From Pyruvatibacter sp. HU-CL02332 (GTDB taxonomy: Bacteria; Pseudomonadota; Alphaproteobacteria; CGMCC-115125), in contig NZ_BAABWK010000001.1 of assembly GCF_040362765.1 (NCBI RefSeq), positions 2,147,501 to 2,211,500 on the forward strand: DNA of 64,000 nt, given 5' to 3'. This document shows positions 17,890-25,825 of this stretch, one piece after another. The first letter of the stretch is position 1. Each line of letters starts with the position of its first letter. Both the position numbers and the translations under genes were made by a program. The notes under the pieces are model-generated. The model was not told the DNA's origin, did not search any database, and was given only the letters and a program-made list of their open reading frames with translations.

Positions 17890-18712
17890 GACCAGACACG
17901 TAGCAACGACTGTGCTCATCTGTGGTGCCTCGGGCGGCCTTGGTCAGGTGCTGGCGCGAACGCTTCAGGGCAAAGGCATGGTTGTTTGCGGCACCATGCG
18001 TGACCCGTCCAAAGCAGCCACGACCGACTTTCCGATGCTCGCCATGGATGTGACGGATGAGCAGTCAGTGGCTGAATGCCTTTCTGCGGCGCGGGAGAAG
18101 ATGGGCAGCGTTGACGTAGTTGTGAACTGCGTGAACGAAATGGTGCTCGGCTCCGTCGAAGAAACCTCCATGGCGGAGCTGGACCGCGTATATGCCATCA
18201 ATGTCCTGGGACTGGCGGCGATTGCGAAAGCTGCCGTGCCGGTCATGCGGGACCAGGGGCACGGGCTGATCGTCACCATGAGTTCATTGGGTGGTGTGTT
18301 GGCAGTGCCGTATCTCAGCGCCTACACGTCATCCAAATTTGCTCTCGAGGCGTTCAGTGAAGCGCTGTACCACGAGGTAAAGCCAGACAACATTGATGTC
18401 GCGATCATGCAGCCCGTCGCCATGCACATGGATCGGCCGGATGTAGGCGATCACCTGAAGATCGCCGAAGGGGCCGGCAGCAATTCCATGACCCAGTCAG
18501 TGGCCCGCCTCATGGCCAAGGATACCCGTGCAAGCAAGTTGACCCCGGAAAAAGTGTCGCTCGCAATCCACGATGTGATCGTGAGCAAGAAGCGGAAGCT
18601 ACGCTATCCGATGGATCGCGCCAGGGTCGTTGGAAAAATCAAACGGGTCGCACCGCAGGCCATGATCAACAAACTGATCGGCGGCATGCTGAATGATGCG
18701 CGGCGCGCCTAG
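17879..18712 (+). CDS. Short-chain dehydrogenase/reductase, atypical NAG motif
   Basis: This 277-residue SDR has GASGGLGQ for cofactor binding near residue 16 and a catalytic YTSSK with a preceding Ser (TMSSLGG). The usual NNAG is replaced by NCVNE, so catalysis or stability may differ. I chose the ATG at 17879 because the Rossmann strand follows; earlier in-frame codons lie inside tetR. The 11 bp overlap with tetR suggests translational coupling. Its stop shares CTAG with the convergent DUF1513 gene. Confidence 0.83.
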   Translation: MTGKTRHVATTVLICGASGGLGQVLARTLQGKGMVVCGTMRDPSKAATTDFPMLAMDVTDEQSVAECLSAAREKMGSVDVVVNCVNEMVLGSVEETSMAELDRVYAINVLGLAAIAKAAVPVMRDQGHGLIVTMSSLGGVLAVPYLSAYTSSKFALEAFSEALYHEVKPDNIDVAIMQPVAMHMDRPDVGDHLKIAEGAGSNSMTQSVARLMAKDTRASKLTPEKVSLAIHDVIVSKKRKLRYPMDRARVVGKIKRVAPQAMINKLIGGMLNDARRA

Positions 18713-19836
18713 AGCACAGCCGACAAATGATTGTCCCAGTGGGTGCCGGCGGATGGTGCCTGCATCTCCTGATGGCTGACGCCATTGGTGCCTGTTTCCA
18801 CTTTGGCGACTGCCCCAGTGCCGGATGTGAGAACAAAAGCGCCGCGTTCAATCATCGGCGCAACGCCACAGCAATCCGCCAGCGACACCTGTCCCAGATA
18901 GTTCCCCGACACAACATTCCAGAAAACAGCAAGGCCGCCACGCGGAGAGGTTGCTGCAAGCACTGTCTCACTGCTGTCAAAGGCAACGCTGCCACAATAC
19001 CCGCGCATGCGGTTTAGGGCATCATGAGGCATGTCCAGCAATCGGATGTGCGACAGGGGACCCGCTGACACACCCACAAGCGGATGTGTGGTGTCGGGCG
19101 TGGACTGAGACTGCAGCCCCATGGCGACCTGCCCGTTCGCCCCACGTGCCAGATGTCTAATGCTCAAGTGATGCAGGTCTGGCGGCAGGCGCTGCTCCGC
19201 CAGCAACGCCCCGTTACGCCGCTGAATGAACGCAAGGGACGGGCGCATCGTATCGAGGTTCAGTTTCACCCGCGGCGCATCCGGGTGGGTAGCAATACCC
19301 CCGTTGGCGACAACAAGAATGTCGCCAGTGGTGTCGAGCAGCATGTCATGTGGGCCAATGCCGTAGCTGGGCATCTCGCCGATACGGGCATATCCATCAT
19401 GGGCGTCATACACACCGATAACACCGCGCTCCCCGTCAAAGTCGTTTTCGGTGGCATACAGCAAGCGACCATCAACGCTGAAGGCACCATGGCCGTAAAA
19501 GTGCCTGCCTTTTGGGGCATCAATTGTGATCGTGTGCCGTGCGTGCCGGGTATCAAGAACGCTTGCAAACGTGCCTGGCCGGCGGGCAAACATGACGGCA
19601 GTCTTTTTGTCGAGGGAAACAGCTACTCCATGCCCGCGGGCAGGTAACACAAACCGGCTGATGCTATCTGCCGATGTACTGAGCATCGCCAGATAATATG
19701 TGCTGTCCTGGGCCCTGCCGGCACTCAGATACGCCGGTCCCGCAGGTTGCGAAGCCGCAACACCGCCATCGCCGCCCAGCCCTGTGAGAGCCAGACCACC
19801 CAAGCCTGCCAGAAGAGTGCGGCGGCTAGTCTCCAT
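18709..19836 (-). CDS. DUF1513 family Tat-exported protein of the imelysin iron cluster
   Basis: This 375-residue protein has a Tat-type signal (SRRTLLAGLGGLALTG) and then beta-propeller-like repeats, fitting DUF1513. Members are found beside imelysins and DUF1111 di-heme proteins, as here. I prefer the ATG at 19836 over an upstream in-frame TTG because it places the twin arginines near the start and overlaps the preceding imelysin stop by only 11 bp. The biochemical role is unknown; periplasmic iron handling is inferred from context. Confidence 0.82.
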   Translation of the reverse strand: METSRRTLLAGLGGLALTGLGGDGGVAASQPAGPAYLSAGRAQDSTYYLAMLSTSADSISRFVLPARGHGVAVSLDKKTAVMFARRPGTFASVLDTRHARHTITIDAPKGRHFYGHGAFSVDGRLLYATENDFDGERGVIGVYDAHDGYARIGEMPSYGIGPHDMLLDTTGDILVVANGGIATHPDAPRVKLNLDTMRPSLAFIQRRNGALLAEQRLPPDLHHLSIRHLARGANGQVAMGLQSQSTPDTTHPLVGVSAGPLSHIRLLDMPHDALNRMRGYCGSVAFDSSETVLAATSPRGGLAVFWNVVSGNYLGQVSLADCCGVAPMIERGAFVLTSGTGAVAKVETGTNGVSHQEMQAPSAGTHWDNHLSAVL

Positions 19837-21001
19837 CAAGCGAATTGAACCCAATGCTCAGCCCAAGGGCAGGGGCGAGACGTTCAGCCACAATCTGACG
19901 CAAGGCCCGCACTTGCTTGGACAGTTTTTCAAGCGTCGCACGCTCATCTGTGTCTTTCACGGCCAACGGCAACGAAAGAGAAATACTGTCGGCGGTTTCG
20001 CGCGTCTTGCGAAACGCCTTGCGCATAAGCGCATCGAGCTCGGTGTCCTGCGTGTTCGCCTGCGTCAGTGCCGTCAGTCCGTCCTCGTTTGCACCCAGAT
20101 ACAGGCTCTCAAGTGCTGCGATGTTCCGTCTGATATTGTGCACACCGTGGTTGCTGAGCGCAGCTTCACCAAGCCCGGGACGGGCGGTTTCAATATCCTT
20201 GCCCAGAACAGGGATCAGCTTCAGGGATGACACGCGCTGCAGGCCGTCATGCAGGCTGCGGAAAAGAACCAGAGTCACGTCTGATGGTGTTTGATAGTGC
20301 GTGTTCTTGGGACCCGGCTGCGTCATCACCTGTTGGAAGGCGGTATCACCCTCGGTCCATTCCGTCAGCACATCTGCAGCGAGTACCCGCATATTGCCAC
20401 TGATCGCCTGTGCCATGTCGCAATGCGGGGCGTTTGCTGTCAGGCCAAGTCCGTCATCAGCGGCAGCAAAGACCAAATACTCCAAAGCCGGCAGGCCCTG
20501 AACGGCAAAGGACCGCTGGCTTACAGGTTTCGTCTTTAGGTCTTCATCCGACGACAGCGCATCCGCGATGGCATCAGACACCTTGCCGCGCGCCTGTGGC
20601 CAGAAATTCAGCCGCAAATTGCGCATGAACAATTCAGCCGGGCCAAACCGCACATGCTCCACGCCCATCCACGCGTCACTGGTCTCGCGGAAGGTCTGCT
20701 GCAGTGCCTCCATGGAGGTGTCCGGATCACCGCTGCAATAGGATGTGGTTGTCTCATCAAGAGCACGTGTCGTAGCCGCCAATGTCTCATAGGCCGGCAC
20801 CACGTGTCCGGACACAAGCGCAGCATTCACTTCTGCATATGCCGCATCATCGAGCGTGGACGGTGTCGCCGCCACTGCAGGGATCACGCTGCAAAGGACA
20901 GTGCAGGCAAAGACGAAGGCAAAGGCCAGACCAGCCAGGCCGCCAAATCTGTTTCCAGTGCTAGAGCGAATTGAGGAACGCAAGCAGGGCCTCTCTTTCA
21001 T
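19826..21001 (-). CDS. Imelysin-family periplasmic protein, second copy
   Basis: This 391-residue protein has a signal sequence (about 1-45) and an imelysin (peptidase M75-like) domain. The motif region reads WMGVEHVRFGPAELF, and the second repeat contains GLPALEYLVF. The canonical GxHxxE is less clear than in the copy at 22550. Imelysins bind metal and act in iron uptake in characterised systems. The start overlaps the upstream di-heme gene by 41 bp, so a slightly later start is possible. It is translationally linked to both neighbours. Confidence 0.8.
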   Translation of the reverse strand: MKERPCLRSSIRSSTGNRFGGLAGLAFAFVFACTVLCSVIPAVAATPSTLDDAAYAEVNAALVSGHVVPAYETLAATTRALDETTTSYCSGDPDTSMEALQQTFRETSDAWMGVEHVRFGPAELFMRNLRLNFWPQARGKVSDAIADALSSDEDLKTKPVSQRSFAVQGLPALEYLVFAAADDGLGLTANAPHCDMAQAISGNMRVLAADVLTEWTEGDTAFQQVMTQPGPKNTHYQTPSDVTLVLFRSLHDGLQRVSSLKLIPVLGKDIETARPGLGEAALSNHGVHNIRRNIAALESLYLGANEDGLTALTQANTQDTELDALMRKAFRKTRETADSISLSLPLAVKDTDERATLEKLSKQVRALRQIVAERLAPALGLSIGFNSLDGD

Positions 21002-22487
21002 CTGTGTTCATCTCCACCACAGCGTCGCGGGACGCCTGTGCTTCGCCACCATGCCAAAGGATCGCCTCAAGCAGATTGCGGGCGCGGCCATCATGCAGAA
21101 ACTGCGTATGACCATTGACCGCCTGCGTGAGCCCTATGCCCCAGAGCGGCGGCGTGCGCCATTCACTGCCATTGGCAACACCTTCAGGACGGTTATCGGA
21201 CAGTCCATCGCCCATGTCATGGAGCAGAAGGTCGCTATACGGCCAGATAAGCTGAAACGATTGTTCCTCGCTGAGGGAATCCCGCCGCGTGACGAATTTG
21301 GGTGTGTGGCAGGAAGCGCAGCCCGCGCCGTAAAACTGCTCCTTCCCGGCCAGCACCTGCGGATCGTCAATGTCGCGCCGCGCCGGAACGGCAAGGTTGC
21401 GGCTGTAGAACACCACCCGATCAAACATGTCCGGCGTGGCTTCGCTCACCCGGCCATCCGCCGTGCCCCCATGGGGCGCATTGCGGCAGGTATCCTGTGC
21501 TCCTTCGCGACAATCCCCGAAATGGGTTTTGAAAATGGGCGTGGAAATGCCGATATCGCCATGAAACGCGCCAGCCGATTGCTGGGCCACTGTCGGCTCA
21601 CCGGCCTTCCAGCCAAAGCGCCCAAGAGCCACGTCGTTATGTTCCACACTGAATACCTGATTGGCGCGTCCCGAAATGCCGTCGCCATCGGCATCATCCG
21701 GGTCAGCAAGGGCCAGAATGTCTTCGTCCTTGATGGCTTCAAGCAGCCCCAGTCCGATCATCGGCGGAGCAACGCGCGGTGATATCATGACGTCCGGGTG
21801 CAGGGGGCCGTAGTTCAGGTTGGCAACGTCGTAAGTGGGCGCGCGCAACACGACCTTCGTACCGTCCGCCAGAACCACAGGCTTTGGCGCGTAAGAAATC
21901 ACCATCTGGCCTTCGGACTGGTGGCCCTGAATGGAGAAGTTCTGGAGCTGCGTGCCATAGCTGGGTTCCGGCACGACGCTTGCCAGATAGGTCGTCAGCA
22001 TCTCGCGGTCTTCCTCCGTTTGCGGAGGAATGGACAGCCTCAGAAACATGGAGACTGCGGTCTCGCCTTTTTCCGGAGGGTGGCCGCGTCCATCCTTCAG
22101 GTGGCAGCGCTGGCAGGAGCGCGCGTTGAAGAGGGGACCAAGTCCGTCCGATGATTGCGTGGAACTGGGAGAGGAAACCCAGACCTTTTTGAAAATGCCA
22201 TTGCCGATGCGAAAATCCAGCTGCTTCTCAAACGCCATATTGGCGGAGGGCTGGGAGAATGCATCACGATTGGGAAACTTGAATGTCGTGGCTTCGCCTG
22301 CAGGCCGCCGCTCAAATGGTTCCGGCTTGGCGAAGTCAGTTGTTGGCTTGGTGACCTGCTCCACCTTGGCGCGGTCCTCGTCGCCATAGGCATGGGCAGG
22401 TGCCACAAACGCAAAACCGGCCCCGCTCAACAGAGCGAGACCGGCTGTTGCTGTGGCAAGGGAGAGAAGGCGAAGTCTATGTGTCAT
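20961..22487 (-). CDS. Di-heme DUF1111 oxidoreductase (thiol oxidoreductase-like)
   Basis: This 508-residue periplasmic protein has a signal peptide ending APAHA and two c-type heme sites, CQRCH (about 125) and CASCH (about 400). That is the DUF1111 / cytochrome c peroxidase-related layout. An acidic DPDDADGDG stretch may bind calcium. It lies between two imelysin genes. In known imelysin-DUF1111 clusters the pair is iron-responsive, so ferrous oxidation or ferric reduction during import is a fair inference but is not shown here. Confidence 0.86.
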   Translation of the reverse strand: MTHRLRLLSLATATAGLALLSGAGFAFVAPAHAYGDEDRAKVEQVTKPTTDFAKPEPFERRPAGEATTFKFPNRDAFSQPSANMAFEKQLDFRIGNGIFKKVWVSSPSSTQSSDGLGPLFNARSCQRCHLKDGRGHPPEKGETAVSMFLRLSIPPQTEEDREMLTTYLASVVPEPSYGTQLQNFSIQGHQSEGQMVISYAPKPVVLADGTKVVLRAPTYDVANLNYGPLHPDVMISPRVAPPMIGLGLLEAIKDEDILALADPDDADGDGISGRANQVFSVEHNDVALGRFGWKAGEPTVAQQSAGAFHGDIGISTPIFKTHFGDCREGAQDTCRNAPHGGTADGRVSEATPDMFDRVVFYSRNLAVPARRDIDDPQVLAGKEQFYGAGCASCHTPKFVTRRDSLSEEQSFQLIWPYSDLLLHDMGDGLSDNRPEGVANGSEWRTPPLWGIGLTQAVNGHTQFLHDGRARNLLEAILWHGGEAQASRDAVVEMNTDEREALLAFLNSL

Positions 22488-22549
22488 GTCATGAAGCTTC
22501 GCTTCACACCCTGGCTTGTGAAGCTACTGTCCTGTTTGGTCCCGAGGAC

Positions 22550-23842
22550 CTACTCAAATACGGCTTCCGGGCTGTCCAGGCTGTCAGACCCTTCAAAGGC
22601 AATCGGCTCGAGACCAAGCACGGTCACGGCAGCTTCAATGCCCTTTGTCTGGGCTGTCAGGCCATCAATGGCTGCCTGCACAACGGCGTTGCCCTCAGTG
22701 TTACCTTCACCGATCATCTGATCATAGGCTTCACCCCCTAGAGCGCGCTCTTTCATCACACCCATCGCACCCATCGTGGTGTCCAGGCTGGCAAGAAGAG
22801 CGGCGTCAGCGGCTTTGTCCTTTGCTGCCACGAGAGCAGACACGGACGCGCCTTCAACCTTGGTGCCGTCAATGCGCGTGTAGCTGCCTGTGTAGGCATT
22901 CAGGACACCCTGCGCATCGTAGTAGTGGCTGTTGTGCGTGTTGTCCGCAAAGCAGTCATGCTCTTCTTCAGGATCATGAAGAAGCAGACCAAGCTGCATC
23001 CGCTCACCGGCAAGTTCACCATAGGAGAGGCTGCCCATGCCGGTGAGAATGCGGGCAATGCCGCCGTCCACACCGTCAGACACGAGATCGGCGCGCGCGT
23101 CACCCTCAGGTCCCCACTGGCCCGCCATCCATTCAAGATCAGCAATCAGCAGGTTGGTCGATGTCGTGAGGTATTCAGCACGACGGTCGCAACTGCCGTT
23201 GGTGCAGTCATCACCGGACGCATAATCCGTCCACGGACGCTCACCGGCACCTGCGTCAGTGCCGTTCAGGTCCTGACCCCACAGCAGAAACTCCACTGCA
23301 TGGTAACCCGTGGCCACATTGGCTTCGACGCCGCCGACTTCATGCAGGGTGTCTGCAAGGAGGTCTGCGTTGATGTTTGACGCATCAACCGTGTCGCTGC
23401 CGATGGTCAGGGCAGGGTTGGCAATGACATTGGCCACATAGGCCGCATTGTCTTCAGAGTCGCTGCCGTAGGACGCATCCACATAGTCGATTAGACCTTC
23501 GTCCAGCGGCCAGGCATTCACCTTGCCTTCCCAGTCATCAACGATCGGGTTGCCGAAGCGATAGACCTCGGTCTGCATGTACGGCACACGTGATGCCACC
23601 CATGCGTCGCGGGCTGCCGTCATTGTTTCTTCGGACGGGTTGGCCACAAGGGCATCAACCGCTGTCTTCAGTTCCTTGGCAAGGGTGACTGAATCCTCGT
23701 AGCCCGCCTGTGCAATGTCAGCATAGGTCGCAAGGATCGCGTCTTTTGCCGGTGCTGCTGCGGATGCTGTTGCATGGGCCGCAAGGCTACCTGCAGTCAG
23801 GGCCGCAACAGCTGCGACCACGCTCAGAAAAGTCGTTTTCAT
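22550..23842 (-). CDS. Imelysin family protein (IrpA-like)
   Basis: This 430-residue exported protein has a signal peptide (about 1-30, AHATASA). The imelysin motif GxHxxE is clear as GYHAVEFLLWGQD near residue 190. Other family segments are WPLDEGLIDYV and EHDCFADNTH. AGGAACACTCC precedes the ATG. The first imelysin of this operon follows the outer-membrane protein gene by only 27 bp. The likely role is iron binding at the cell surface or in the periplasm, upstream of the di-heme protein. Confidence 0.9.
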   Translation of the reverse strand: MKTTFLSVVAAVAALTAGSLAAHATASAAAPAKDAILATYADIAQAGYEDSVTLAKELKTAVDALVANPSEETMTAARDAWVASRVPYMQTEVYRFGNPIVDDWEGKVNAWPLDEGLIDYVDASYGSDSEDNAAYVANVIANPALTIGSDTVDASNINADLLADTLHEVGGVEANVATGYHAVEFLLWGQDLNGTDAGAGERPWTDYASGDDCTNGSCDRRAEYLTTSTNLLIADLEWMAGQWGPEGDARADLVSDGVDGGIARILTGMGSLSYGELAGERMQLGLLLHDPEEEHDCFADNTHNSHYYDAQGVLNAYTGSYTRIDGTKVEGASVSALVAAKDKAADAALLASLDTTMGAMGVMKERALGGEAYDQMIGEGNTEGNAVVQAAIDGLTAQTKGIEAAVTVLGLEPIAFEGSDSLDSPEAVFE

Positions 23843-23869
23843 TTGGAGTGTTCCTGAATGATCTACGGT

Positions 23870-24979
23870 TTATGGAGCTGAGAACGGAATGGTGTAGGTC
23901 AAAAGCGCACCAAGCGTGTTGGCTTCGCTACCGCCTGCTTCGAGGTGCTTGTAGCCAACATCAAACGTCAGGCCGTTTTCAAACGCGTAGCCACCGGACA
24001 CCTGTATCTGATTGTCATCAGAGTCGCCGCCACCGGCAGGGTCGATGTTGCGGATCGTATCGCTGACCGCGAAGTTCCATGGGCCGTGTGTGACGCCGAC
24101 ACCCAACGTGATGTAGTCACGGTCTTCCGCGATGGCGCCCGCATCAGACTGGTGCACATATTCAACAACGGGACCCACTGTCGTGTTTTCGCCAATGGCG
24201 AACTCACCGAACAGGGCAACAGCAACGCCAAACTCGTCTTCGGGATTGCCAACGCCACCTTCCTGGCTGACGGCACCAATGTGGTAGCCGATGCCTTCGC
24301 CGATGAAGGCCAGGTCACCATCAAGGGTGACGGAGAAGGACGACAGGTCTTCCGTGTTGCTTGGGCCGCCGGAAGATTTGCGGTTGCGGGGCCGCTCCGT
24401 GATGACTGACTCGGACAAAAAGCTTGTGTCAGCAAAGAATGTGTTTGCTGTGAGCGTGTGTGACCCGGTCTGCTCGTTGCCAAGCGTCACGCTGCCGCCA
24501 AGGCCGACGCGTTCCGTCAGCTCATAGTCCTCGGCAAGGTCGGTGCCGTAGAGGCCAGGAGCAATGTCCCATGCCACACCGAAAGTCGGGTTGAACTTAC
24601 CCGCAAAGATAGAAAAATCATCGGTCGCAAACTGCAGGAACAAAGTCTCGACGTAGAGGCCTTCATCTTCGAAGAAACGGTCGTCGTTGGGGTCCGGGTC
24701 CAGCACCGGCTCAAGCACAAGACCCGCTTCAAGCGAGAACAGCTCCGTAAACCGGATGCTGATCGCAGGTTCGATGGTTGCGTAGGTGTCGTTCAGTTCC
24801 TCAGCTTTGTTGTCCGCGTCGAACGTGTAGTCGTTCTGGATTTCGATGGGGATTTCACCCTCGATACGCGGAAACAGGTTTTCTTCTGCATGTGCAGGAG
24901 CAGAGACGATACTGGCTGCAGAAAGAAGTGCACCCAGAGCAGTCAGTCGATTTACGGTAATCCGATTCACGGCAATCAT
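23870..24979 (-). CDS. Outer-membrane beta-barrel protein, first gene of the iron cluster
   Basis: This 369-residue protein has a signal peptide ending APAHAEE and a body of alternating beta strands rich in Asp, Gly and aromatics, ending in an amphipathic strand (LLTYTIPF). It resembles porins or transporters of the outer membrane, but I cannot name a family. I chose the ATG at 24979 over a TTG 18 bases upstream because GGGGGA is correctly spaced from it. As the first gene before the imelysins it probably supports metal entry or anchors the imelysin. Fur-like sites lie upstream. Confidence 0.75.
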   Translation of the reverse strand: MIAVNRITVNRLTALGALLSAASIVSAPAHAEENLFPRIEGEIPIEIQNDYTFDADNKAEELNDTYATIEPAISIRFTELFSLEAGLVLEPVLDPDPNDDRFFEDEGLYVETLFLQFATDDFSIFAGKFNPTFGVAWDIAPGLYGTDLAEDYELTERVGLGGSVTLGNEQTGSHTLTANTFFADTSFLSESVITERPRNRKSSGGPSNTEDLSSFSVTLDGDLAFIGEGIGYHIGAVSQEGGVGNPEDEFGVAVALFGEFAIGENTTVGPVVEYVHQSDAGAIAEDRDYITLGVGVTHGPWNFAVSDTIRNIDPAGGGDSDDNQIQVSGGYAFENGLTFDVGYKHLEAGGSEANTLGALLTYTIPFSAP

Positions 24980-25078
24980 TGTCTGATTGTCCCCCAAGTC
25001 AGCCAGCCCAGGGTGACACCCCGGACACTTACAATCCGGCGGCCCAGCGCCTCCGGTACTGCGCCGGGTCTCTCACAA

Positions 25079-25125
25079 TTGCGAGTCAATTGCAATAAAT
25101 ATGCGAGTAGTTATCAATTGCGACT
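25079..25125. promoter_or_regulatory. Fur-like palindromes upstream of the imelysin operon
   Basis: TTGCGAGTCAATTGCAA (25079-25095) pairs at 6 of 8 positions about a central base. A second CAATTGCGACT (25115-25125) repeats one half-site. The region is AT-rich within GC-rich DNA and lies about 100 bases upstream of the outer-membrane gene at 24979. Similar TTGCxA-type palindromes bind Fur or Irr in alphaproteobacteria. The rest of the 326-base gap 24980-25305 holds the repeat at 25197 and nothing else I can name. Confidence 0.5.
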
Positions 25126-25196
25126 AAGTGAAGCAGATAGGGCTGAGGCGGCTAAGCGCTTATGAACAAAGACCTATTGCGACATCACCTTTTGGC

Positions 25197-25231
25197 GCCT
25201 AAAGTGCGTAGTTGATATCCGCACTTTAGGC
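25197..25231. promoter_or_regulatory. Perfect 12 bp inverted repeat upstream of the isomerase-like gene
   Basis: GCCTAAAGTGCG (25197-25208) and CGCACTTTAGGC (25220-25231) are perfectly complementary with an 11-base spacer. No T-run follows on either strand, so it is not an intrinsic terminator. It lies 75 bases before the start at 25306 and is likely an operator or a 5' UTR hairpin for that operon. Confidence 0.55.
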
Positions 25232-25305
25232 GGGTGGTCAGTTAAACGATCGGCAGTCCAAACTGTCGGCATGTCCGCAGAAACGGGCACATGGGGGATA
25301 TGACT

Positions 25306-25788
25306 ATGACCAGCTATCAGCGCCTATTGGTGCAACACGGATTGATCATCCTGTTCTTGGGCCTTGTCGGCGGCTTCATGCTTCTGTTTGCCGTACTTGG
25401 TCAGATATCCCTGTCGCCGATACCGCTGGCATTTGGCTATGTCATTCCAGGTGAGCCTGCCCAGTGGCGAGCTGTCCATGTGGGCAACATCATGAATGGG
25501 CTCATGGCCATTATCTTTGCCCTGTTGATTCCCTTGCTCACCCTGAGTGAGAGGGCGACGCGCAACATCGCCATTGGTCTGGTGTGCACCATCTGGGGCA
25601 ACGCCCTGTTCTACATCTTTGGCATTCTGACCCCGAACAAGGGCTTGTCTTTGGGCGACAATCCCGTGGGCGAGGCCAACTGGGCGGCACCCATCGCTTT
25701 CATGCCCGCCTTCATTGTAGCCTTTGTGCTGATGGTGATTGTCGTTGTCATGCTGCGGAACCTGCCTGCTGCTGACGACACCAAGTAG
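25306..25788 (+). CDS. Styrene oxide isomerase-like four-helix membrane protein
   Basis: This 160-residue integral membrane protein has four hydrophobic helices. From memory it aligns without gaps to styrene oxide isomerase (StyC): GHG-like start, W54, H58, N64-G, P76, W97, N99, FY at 102-103, PNKGLSLG for PNRGLTFG, and N119/G122. H58, N64 and Y103, which I recall as heme- or substrate-site residues of the isomerase, are all kept; Asp95 is Thr here. I chose the ATG at 25306 because GGGGGA lies 8 bases upstream. The di-iron-type gene follows after 37 bp. The substrate is unknown, and no styrene genes are present. Confidence 0.72.
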   Translation: MTSYQRLLVQHGLIILFLGLVGGFMLLFAVLGQISLSPIPLAFGYVIPGEPAQWRAVHVGNIMNGLMAIIFALLIPLLTLSERATRNIAIGLVCTIWGNALFYIFGILTPNKGLSLGDNPVGEANWAAPIAFMPAFIVAFVLMVIVVVMLRNLPAADDTK

Positions 25789-25825
25789 TAACGGCGTACG
25801 GTTCAACCCTGTCCGGAGAGACGCA

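Noticed and set aside
20856-21782. 308-codon plus-strand frame opposite the di-heme gene
   Set aside because: Shadow of the DUF1111 gene, whose two CxxCH motifs are clear.
25306-25788. Full styrene degradation locus
   Set aside because: No styrene monooxygenase, phenylacetaldehyde dehydrogenase or phenylacetate genes are nearby; only the isomerase-like protein is present.
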